NCBI RefSeq assembly: GCF_002270415.1
Contig: NZ_NNRI01000007.1
Coordinates: forward strand, 1,178,001-1,242,000
DNA length: 64,000 bases
Origin: Mesorhizobium sophorae
GTDB lineage: Bacteria; Pseudomonadota; Alphaproteobacteria; Rhizobiales; Rhizobiaceae
Reading direction: 5' to 3'
Of the stretch, positions 57,652-64,000 are shown piece after piece. Every line of letters begins with the position of its first letter. The stretch's first letter is position 1. A program made the position numbers and the translations under genes. The notes beneath the pieces are model-generated. The model saw nothing but the letters and a program-made list of their open reading frames with translations, had not been told where the DNA came from and did not search any database.

Positions 57652-58980
57652 ATGAGCACAGAAATTTCCACCATTCTCGTGGATAAGGTTGCCGATTGGC
57701 TGACCCAATCCGCGCTCGAGGGCAACGACCTGGAAACGTTGGTAAAAGGCTTTTGTGAGCGGCTGGCTGCCGCCGGCCTGCCACTGAAGCGGGTGCATCT
57801 GAGCTTTTCGATGCTTCATCCGCTTTGTGACGCGCTTGGCTTCACCTGGTTTCGCGGCCAGGGCCTCGAAGTAGAAGGCTTCCGCAACGAGGGCGGCGTG
57901 CCGTCCGACAGGTTCGTGACCAGCCCATATTACCATCTGCTCAGCAACAAGCTCGACCATCTGCGGCGCCGGTTCGACCCGTCGGTGCCGTCGGAGTTTC
58001 CTGTTTTCGATGAACTCAGGCTTATGGGCGTCACCGATTACATGGCTTTCGTCCATCCCTTCAGCGGCAACACCACGCAGGGCATGATGGGGTCTTGGTC
58101 GACCGACAGTGCCGCAGGCTTCAGCGACAGCATGATTTCGGCGCTGCTGCGCATCCAGAACCATCTCGCTATCGCAACCAAGATGGCGGTCCTCACCAAG
58201 CTCGCCGACAACATGATGACTACTTATCTCGGCGGCGACGCCGGCAGGCGCGTGCTGGACGGCCAGATCAAGCGCGGCGAGGGTGATACAATCCGGGCCG
58301 CCCTGGTGATGGCCGATATGCGCGGGTCGTCAAGGCTTGCCGAAACCTCCGGCCGCGAAATCTATATCGATACCCTGAACCAGTTTTTCGACGCCGTTGC
58401 CGCACCTTTCAATCGCAAAGGCGGGCAGATCATGAGTTTCATTGGAGATGGCTTCATTGCCGTCTACCCTTGCGAAAGGCACCGCTCGCAGTCCGAGATC
58501 GCCTGCCAGGCTGCTCTTGCGGCGGCGCACAAGGCCAGCGCGCGCATGATGGATCTCAATCTGCGCAGGAAGCAGCAAGGGTTGAGCGACATAGGCTTTG
58601 GTATCGGCCTGCATGTCGGCAACGTGATGTTTGGCAATGTCGGCCTTACCGACCGGCTGACATTCTCTGTCTTCGGCTCTGCTGTAAACGAGGTCCAGCG
58701 CCTCCAGACGCTGACCAAGAAATATCCGCACAGCGTTCTCGCCAGCAAAGATTTCGCCAGCTATTGCGGCACCAACAGCTGGCTGACGCTCGGTAACGAG
58801 GAACTGGCGGGCATCAAGAAGCTGACGGTGCTTTCACCCGATCTGTCGGGCGCTCTCGCGCTTGATGAAGACGGTGCGATGGAGCCGATTCACGATCGGA
58901 TATCGGACGCCGAGCAGGTCATGCTGCTTCATCGCGATGCCGCCCGGCTGTCGGCGGGCGACCGGCGGAAGCTCCAGTAA
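57652..58980 (+). CDS. class III adenylate/guanylate cyclase
   Basis: This encodes 442 residues from ATG 57652 (MSTEIST) with GGAG upstream. The N-terminal about 200 residues form a sensor-like domain (HLSFSMLHPLCDALGFTWFR, TSPYYHLLSNK) seen in rhizobial cyclases. The catalytic domain has metal Asp222 (VMADMRGSSRLAE) and Asp266 (FIGDGFIAVYP), GIGLHVGNVMFGNVG and the nucleotide-binding TFSVFGSAVNEVQRLQ with Asn and Arg. So it looks enzymatically competent. It closes the signalling-glycan cluster; the cNMP-binding protein 6 kb upstream is the likely reader of its product (inference). Confidence 0.92.
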   Translation: MSTEISTILVDKVADWLTQSALEGNDLETLVKGFCERLAAAGLPLKRVHLSFSMLHPLCDALGFTWFRGQGLEVEGFRNEGGVPSDRFVTSPYYHLLSNKLDHLRRRFDPSVPSEFPVFDELRLMGVTDYMAFVHPFSGNTTQGMMGSWSTDSAAGFSDSMISALLRIQNHLAIATKMAVLTKLADNMMTTYLGGDAGRRVLDGQIKRGEGDTIRAALVMADMRGSSRLAETSGREIYIDTLNQFFDAVAAPFNRKGGQIMSFIGDGFIAVYPCERHRSQSEIACQAALAAAHKASARMMDLNLRRKQQGLSDIGFGIGLHVGNVMFGNVGLTDRLTFSVFGSAVNEVQRLQTLTKKYPHSVLASKDFASYCGTNSWLTLGNEELAGIKKLTVLSPDLSGALALDEDGAMEPIHDRISDAEQVMLLHRDAARLSAGDRRKLQ

Positions 58981-59031
58981 CCGCCACGATCCGATCCGAA
59001 CGCTTTTGGTCTGCAGTCCGGTCGCCGGTTC

Positions 59032-59047
59032 CGTCAGGGAACTGACG
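59032..59047 (+). terminator. hairpin after the cyclase gene
   Basis: CGTCAG-GGAA-CTGACG forms a perfect 6-bp stem with a GGAA tetraloop, 52 bp after the cyclase stop and 98 bp before the ABC importer operon. There is only a weak T-rich follow-up (GTTTAG), so termination is tentative. Confidence 0.35.
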
Positions 59048-59144
59048 ACCGTTTAGAATCCAAGTTGCTCTGGGCTGGTAATGCGCTAGTCTCGCTTTCT
59101 GGGCCTGTCGCCAGGCAGGCCGCCAGAGTGGGGCTGGTGTGAGA

Positions 59145-61040
59145 ATGAATTCGGGTGTTGACCTGCTGCGGATCGAAGATGTTGGCATCTCTTTTGCCAT
59201 TGTCGGGGGACCGTTGCATGCCGTCAGGCGTGCGAATCTCCGCGTCCTACCAGGCAAGGTTACAGCGCTTGTGGGCGAGTCCGGTTCGGGAAAATCGGTT
59301 CTCAGCCAGGCCGTGATGGGCATCTTGCCGAAGACTGCCCATGTTCGCGGACGTATCCTGTTTTCGGATCCTGAAAAGCCCGGCACGACGCAGGATATCC
59401 TGCAGATGCCGCGTGACGGACCTGAAATCCGGGCATTGAGAGGCAGCCGCATCGGCAAGATATTCCAGGAGCCGATGACGTCGCTGTCGCCGCTGCACAC
59501 GATCGGCAACCAGGTCAGCGAATCCCTGCAGATTCATACGCCCATGGCTCGGGCGGAGCGCAAGGCGCGGACCGAGGACATGCTCGGCCTTGTCGGTTTT
59601 CCCAATCCCAAGCGCGCCTATGACATGTATCCGTTTGAACTTTCGGGAGGACTGCGTCAGCGCGCCATGATCGCCATGGCGCTTATCTGCCGGCCGGCCT
59701 TGCTGATCGCCGACGAGCCGACGACTGCGTTGGACGTCACCATCCAGGCGCAAATCCTGCAGTTGCTGCGCGAGCTTCAGACCAAGCTGAACATGGCGAT
59801 GCTGCTGATCACGCACGACCTCGGCGTGGTCGCCAATGTCGCCGACGAGGTGGTGGTCATCTACCATGGCGAGATCATGGAAGCGGGACCTGTCGAGGCG
59901 ATATTCCGCCGGCCAGGTCACCCTTACCTGAAGGGCCTGATGGCAGCCGTTCCGCATTTCGACCTGAAGCCTGGCGAAAGGCTAAAGGCGCTCCGCGAGG
60001 TGCCGGTGAATGTCGAGAACCTGCTTGGCAAGCAGACGGCGCCGGCATCGAAGGGGCCGGACGACATCCTGCTGTCGGTCAGGGATCTCGCGAAGACTTT
60101 CACCACCCGTAAGTCCGGATGGTTCAGCGGGGGTCATCAAACCTCCGTTCGCGCCGTGGACGGCGTGAGCTTCGATATCAGGCGCGGTGAGTGCCTGGGT
60201 CTGGTCGGCGAAAGCGGCTCCGGCAAAACCACCGTCAGCAAGATCCTCATGCGGGCTGTCACCCCCAGTGGCGGCTCCGTGATCTTCAACGGCCGCGATG
60301 GACCGATCGAGGTCCTGGAAGCCGAGGGAAACGCCCTGCGCATGCTGCGCGCGAAAATCCAAATGGTCTTCCAGGATCCGGTTTCGTCCCTTTCACCGCG
60401 CATGACGGTGGAGAACATCTTGAGCGAGCCGCTGGAAATCCATCAACGTGGCAATGCCGCGTCCCGACTCGCCACGGTCAAGAGCCTGATGCAGGCAATC
60501 GGGCTCGATCCGCGCTTCATCAAGCGTTATCCGCACAGTTTCTCCGGCGGGCAGCGCCAGCGTATCGGCATCGCGCGGGCGTTGGCGCTGGGGCCTGAAC
60601 TCCTTATCTGCGACGAGCCGGTTTCGGCGCTCGATGTCTCTGTCCAGGCGCAGATCCTGAACCTTCTGAAGGACCTGCAGAAGGAACTGGGCCTGACCTA
60701 CCTGTTCATATCCCACAATCTGGCGGTGGTGGACTACATGGCGGACCGCATCGCGGTGATGTGCGGCGGACGTATCGTCGAGCTTGCGCCACGCGAAATT
60801 CTGCTTCGGAAACCGGTCCACCCCTACACGCGCTCACTGGTCGCCGCAGTCCCTTTCCCCGATCTCGACAGGCCCATGGATTTCAAGACGCTGAAGCTCA
60901 GCGGCGCTTCCGACACCAGCGCATGGGGACCGCAATTCCGCGACGAGGGCGAGGAGGATGTGCTGTCGCCGCTCGATCTCGGCGGCGGCCACCTCGTGCT
61001 GGCCCGACGTTCGGCCGATGTCAGCGAGCTACGCCATTGA
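59145..61040 (+). CDS. dipeptide/Yej-type ABC transporter, two fused ATPase domains
   Basis: This encodes 631 residues from ATG 59145; a GTG at 59139 is alternative. Two ATPase domains are fused. Domain 1 has Walker [10 protein letters not shown], signature [23 protein letters not shown] and ITHDLG. Domain 2 (from about 310) has [32 protein letters not shown] and ISHNLA. Both end in peptide-transporter C-terminal regions ([17 protein letters not shown] and [17 protein letters not shown]). This DppD-DppF fusion form is typical of Yej (microcin C) and GsiA-type importers. Its TGA overlaps the TTG start of the binding-protein gene by four bases. Confidence 0.93.
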   Translation: MNSGVDLLRIEDVGISFAIVGGPLHAVRRANLRVLPGKVTALVGESGSGKSVLSQAVMGILPKTAHVRGRILFSDPEKPGTTQDILQMPRDGPEIRALRGSRIGKIFQEPMTSLSPLHTIGNQVSESLQIHTPMARAERKARTEDMLGLVGFPNPKRAYDMYPFELSGGLRQRAMIAMALICRPALLIADEPTTALDVTIQAQILQLLRELQTKLNMAMLLITHDLGVVANVADEVVVIYHGEIMEAGPVEAIFRRPGHPYLKGLMAAVPHFDLKPGERLKALREVPVNVENLLGKQTAPASKGPDDILLSVRDLAKTFTTRKSGWFSGGHQTSVRAVDGVSFDIRRGECLGLVGESGSGKTTVSKILMRAVTPSGGSVIFNGRDGPIEVLEAEGNALRMLRAKIQMVFQDPVSSLSPRMTVENILSEPLEIHQRGNAASRLATVKSLMQAIGLDPRFIKRYPHSFSGGQRQRIGIARALALGPELLICDEPVSALDVSVQAQILNLLKDLQKELGLTYLFISHNLAVVDYMADRIAVMCGGRIVELAPREILLRKPVHPYTRSLVAAVPFPDLDRPMDFKTLKLSGASDTSAWGPQFRDEGEEDVLSPLDLGGGHLVLARRSADVSELRH

Positions 61041-62935
61041 TCAGCCGGCGCACCATCCTTGGCCTCATGGCTTCGGCATTTCTGCCGGGCACGTCGCGCG
61101 CCGGCGATCTGGAGCCGGAATTCCTTCAGCCGGAGCTGAAGGCCAAGGCGCTGCCGGCACTCGCCGAACGCCTGCCCAAGAGCCCGCGCGCGGTGAATGT
61201 CGCTGCGATGGGCCGGCAGCCTGGCCAGTATGGCGGCACGCTGCGTACGATCATCGGCAGCCAGAAAGATATCCGGTTGATGACGATCTATGGATATGCT
61301 CGCCTGGTCGGCTATGACGAAAAGCTCAACATGCAAGCCGACATTCTCGAAAGTTTCGACGTGGCGGATGATTGTGTCTTCACTTTCAAGATACGGGAAG
61401 GGCACAAATGGTCTGACGGTAGCCTGCTGACGCCGGAGGATTTTCGCTATTGCTGGGAAGATGTCTGGCTGAACGATGAGCTTTCGCAGGGCGGGCTCGC
61501 CCCGGCCCTGCTGGCGGACGGCAAGCCGCCACGCTTCGAGATCGTCGATCCGTTGACGGTCCGCTATAGTTGGGATGCGCCCAATCCCGACTTCCTGCCC
61601 AAGCTCGCCGCTGCTGCGCCGCTATCGCTTCTCCTGCCGGCCGCCTACCTCAAGCAGTTCCACAAGAAATACCAGGATCCGTTCCGGCTCGCCGGCCTAA
61701 TGAAGGAGAACCGGGCCCGGAAATGGACGCTCCTGCATATCCGCATGTCGCGGCAGTATCGCCCGGAGAACCCGGACCTGCCGACGCTCGATCCCTGGCA
61801 GAACCGGACCAAGCCGCCGGCTGAGCAGTTCGTCTTCGAGCGCAACCCGTTCTTTCATCGAATAGACGAGAATGGCCGGCAACTGCCCTATGTCGACCGG
61901 ATTGTCATGAACGTCAGCTCGTCGACGATCATTTCCGCCAAGACCGGTGCGGGCGAGAGCGACCTGCAAAGCCTGGGAATTGACTTCACCGATTACTCCT
62001 TCCTGAAGGATGCGGAGAAGCGCTACCCGGTGAAGATGCATCTGTGGAAACGCACACAGGGTTCGCGGCTGGCGCTGCTGCCCAATCTGAATTGTGCTGA
62101 CCTGGTGTGGCGTGGCATTTTCCGTGACGTGCGCGTGCGCCGCGCACTTTCGCTGGCTGTGGACAGGCGCGAGATCAATTTGGCTGTGTTCTACGGGTTG
62201 GCGCAGGAAAGTGCCGATACGGTGCTGCCGGAGAGCCCGCTCTTCCGGCCGGAATTCGCGAAAGCCTGGGTCGCCCATGATCCCGACCAGGCCAATGCCC
62301 TGCTCGACGAGGCCGGGCTTCAGAAGCGTGGCGATGACGGGGTGCGGATACTTCCCGATGGACGCCCGGCGCAAATCATCGTGGAAACGGCCGGCGAAAG
62401 CACGCTGGAAACCGACGCGCTCGAACTCATCACCGATCACTGGCGCAAGATCGGCATCGCCCTGTTCATCCGGACTTCGCAGCGCGACATCTTCCGTAGC
62501 CGCGCGGTTGGCGGCCAGATCATGATGTCGATGTGGTCGGGCATCGACAATGGCGTGCCGACCCCCGATATGAACCCGTACCAGCTGGCCCCCACCATGG
62601 ATGACCAGCTGCAATGGCCGCTCTGGGGTGCTCACTATTTGTCTCATGGCAAGATGGGTGAGGCGCCCGATCTTCCGCCTGTGGTCGAGTTGATGGCTTT
62701 ACTCGCGCGCTGGAACGCATCGACTGAAAGCACGGAGCGCGCCGAAATCTGGACTTCAATGCTGTCAATCTATACCGATCAGGTGTTTTCGATCGGCACG
62801 GTGAACGGAACGCATCAGCCGGTTCTGGCATCCTCGCGGCTGCGCAATCTGCCTGACAAGGCGCTCTACGGCTACGACCCGACTTCCTATTTCGGTGTCT
62901 ATATGCCGGATACATTCTGGCTTGGAGAGTCCTGA
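61037..62935 (+). CDS. extracellular solute-binding protein, peptide/Yej type, Tat-like signal
   Basis: This encodes 632 residues from TTG 61037, overlapping the previous TGA (TTGA). The N-terminus [21 protein letters not shown] looks like a twin-arginine signal, suggesting Tat export. The body follows peptide-binding SBP family 5: PGQYGGTLRTI, DVADDCVFTFKIREGHKWSD, TPEDFRYCWEDVW, PYVDRIVMNV, RDVRVRRALSLAVDREI-like segment and QRDIFRSRAVGG. Long length matches the YejA-like/glycosyl-type group. It delivers an oligopeptide or modified glycan/peptide ligand to the permeases downstream; the ligand is unknown. Confidence 0.92.
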   Translation: MISRRTILGLMASAFLPGTSRAGDLEPEFLQPELKAKALPALAERLPKSPRAVNVAAMGRQPGQYGGTLRTIIGSQKDIRLMTIYGYARLVGYDEKLNMQADILESFDVADDCVFTFKIREGHKWSDGSLLTPEDFRYCWEDVWLNDELSQGGLAPALLADGKPPRFEIVDPLTVRYSWDAPNPDFLPKLAAAAPLSLLLPAAYLKQFHKKYQDPFRLAGLMKENRARKWTLLHIRMSRQYRPENPDLPTLDPWQNRTKPPAEQFVFERNPFFHRIDENGRQLPYVDRIVMNVSSSTIISAKTGAGESDLQSLGIDFTDYSFLKDAEKRYPVKMHLWKRTQGSRLALLPNLNCADLVWRGIFRDVRVRRALSLAVDRREINLAVFYGLAQESADTVLPESPLFRPEFAKAWVAHDPDQANALLDEAGLQKRGDDGVRILPDGRPAQIIVETAGESTLETDALELITDHWRKIGIALFIRTSQRDIFRSRAVGGQIMMSMWSGIDNGVPTPDMNPYQLAPTMDDQLQWPLWGAHYLSHGKMGEAPDLPPVVELMALLARWNASTESTERAEIWTSMLSIYTDQVFSIGTVNGTHQPVLASSRLRNLPDKALYGYDPTSYFGVYMPDTFWLGES

Positions 62936-62937
62936 GC

Positions 62938-63936
62938 GTGTTTCGATATCTTGTCTGGCGTATCGCTGTGATGGTTCCAACGCTGCTGATCATATCGGCG
63001 CTGGTGTTCACGATCATCGAACTTCCCCCAGGCGACTATTTCGACAGCTATGTTGCCGAACTTCGGGCTCAGGGCGAAGCGGTAGATTCCGACCGCATAG
63101 AGATGATGCGCAAGGAATATGGTTTCGACAAACCGATCGTCGTTCGCTACTTCTACTGGGTCGGCGGGATGCTGCAGGGCGATTTCGGCTATTCCTTCGA
63201 ATATGAGCTGCCGGTTCGCGACGTCGTCGGGGACCGAATGTGGCTGACCGTGCTGGTTTCCTTCGTCACGATCATCTTCACCTGGCTCATCGCCTTTCCG
63301 ATCGGCATGTACTCCGCCACGCATCAATATAGCTGGGGCGACTACGGCCTGACTTTCTTCGGCCTTCTCGGCCTTGCCATTCCGAACTTCATGCTGGCGC
63401 TGATCCTGATGTATTTCGCCAACATCTGGTTCGGCACGTCCATCGGCCATCTCATGGACCAGCAATATCTCGGCGAGGCGATGAGCTGGGCCAAGGCGAA
63501 GTCGATCCTCGCCCATCTCTGGATCCCGGTCCTGATCATCGGCACCGGGGGCACGGCAAGCATGATCCGGCGGCTGCGCGCCAATCTGCTCGATGAGCTA
63601 CACAAGCAATATGTCGTCACCGCGCGCGCCAAAGGCCTTCATCCCTTCAAGGCGCTGGTCAAATATCCGCTGCGCATGGCGCTTAATTTCTTCATTTCCG
63701 ACATCGGCTCTATCCTGCCGGCCATCATCTCCGGCGCCGAAATCACGGCGATCGTGCTGTCTTTGGAAACGACCGGGCCGATGCTGATCAAGGCGCTGCA
63801 AAGCCAGGACATGTACCTGGCAGGGTCGTTCCTGATGTTCCTGGCCTTCCTGACGGTCATCGGCGTCCTGATTTCCGACCTGGCGCTGGCGCTGCTTGAT
63901 CCACGAATTCGTTTGCAGGGCGGTAGCACCAAATGA
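62938..63936 (+). CDS. ABC transporter permease (DppB/YejB type)
   Basis: This encodes 332 residues from GTG 62938, with GGAG in the preceding gene end. An N-terminal helix (FRYLVWRIAVMVPTLLIISA) is followed by a periplasmic loop and a five-helix BPD transport domain. The EAA-type motif YVVTARAKGLHPFKALVKYP contacts the ATPase. The order ATPase, binding protein, permease, permease is consistent with one operon. It overlaps the next gene by four bases (ATGA at 63933-63936). Confidence 0.93.
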   Translation: MFRYLVWRIAVMVPTLLIISALVFTIIELPPGDYFDSYVAELRAQGEAVDSDRIEMMRKEYGFDKPIVVRYFYWVGGMLQGDFGYSFEYELPVRDVVGDRMWLTVLVSFVTIIFTWLIAFPIGMYSATHQYSWGDYGLTFFGLLGLAIPNFMLALILMYFANIWFGTSIGHLMDQQYLGEAMSWAKAKSILAHLWIPVLIIGTGGTASMIRRLRANLLDELHKQYVVTARAKGLHPFKALVKYPLRMALNFFISDIGSILPAIISGAEITAIVLSLETTGPMLIKALQSQDMYLAGSFLMFLAFLTVIGVLISDLALALLDPRIRLQGGSTK

Positions 63937-64000
63937 ACACGCATTCGCCGCTGCCCGCTCCGGGTGCTCCACTGCAACACTACGTTTCCACCGCGCCCCT
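63933..64000 (+). CDS. second ABC permease (DppC/YejE type), start only
   Basis: ATG 63933 overlaps the TGA of the preceding permease and opens a frame (MNTHSPLPAPGAPLQHYVST) that continues to the window edge. Only 22 codons are visible, which look like a cytoplasmic N-terminal tail. By position it should be the partner permease of the importer; identity cannot be confirmed from the fragment. Confidence 0.6.
   Translation, partial: MNTHSPLPAPGAPLQHYVSTAP

Overview
The window is GC-rich alphaproteobacterial chromosome and looks like Mesorhizobium or a close relative in the Rhizobiales. I base this on the gene families present (IalB, COG4705 membrane protein, cyclase-TolB-TPR proteins, SapC, DUF6916), on the short inverted-repeat intergenic elements common in Mesorhizobium genomes, and on base composition. 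No search could be run, so every family name rests on motifs read by eye.

Layout. (1) 1-932: a saccharopine dehydrogenase-like gene, cut by the window edge, divergent from an Lrp/AsnC regulator. (2) 1.0-9.7 kb, minus strand: an OmpR-type response regulator, a histidine kinase, a secreted protein, two ABC ATPases and an FtsX-type permease, flanked by two small secreted-protein genes. Both small genes share a TTAC-N6-GTAA palindrome upstream. A relic of the kinase 3' end lies beside one of them. (3) 9.9-16.9 kb: mixed metabolism (isoprenylcysteine methyltransferase-like, NTF2-like, RidA plus a metal-dependent amidohydrolase, flavin monooxygenase, M24 peptidase) and IalB. (4) 17.1-32.0 kb: one intact 14.9-kb gene for an adhesin-like protein of about 4970 residues. 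It has an N-terminal inverse-autotransporter-like beta-barrel and a huge beta-helix passenger made of five modules. It is followed by three tandem tail-collar (MdpB-type) genes, GNAT, a 2OG-Fe(II) oxygenase, DUF6916 and SapC. (5) 36.7-39.3 kb: an accessory cassette with a gluzincin-like metallopeptidase, a protein ending in five GRSGGAM repeats and an AT-richer small gene. (6) 39.5-43.2 kb: a cyclase-TolB-TPR protein and a DUF1963 protein, then a 3' fragment of a tRNA-Gly gene that may be an attachment-site scar. (7) 43.7-59.0 kb: a glycan cluster (four glycosyltransferases, methyltransferase, polysaccharide deacetylase, UDP-GlcNAc-type dehydrogenase, and an ABC exporter with a degenerate, enlarged ATPase domain) interleaved with cyclic-nucleotide-type signalling genes (class III cyclase, DUF3095 cyclase-like protein, cNMP-binding protein, metallo-beta-lactamase-fold hydrolase). 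(8) 59.1-64.0 kb: a peptide/Yej-type ABC importer operon running off the window.

Three parts look most novel. The first is the beta-helix inverse autotransporter with its tail-collar neighbours. The second is the signalling-coupled glycan cluster with a pseudo-ATPase exporter. The third is the peptidase/GRSGGAM cassette. Joint function within each is inferred from gene order only.
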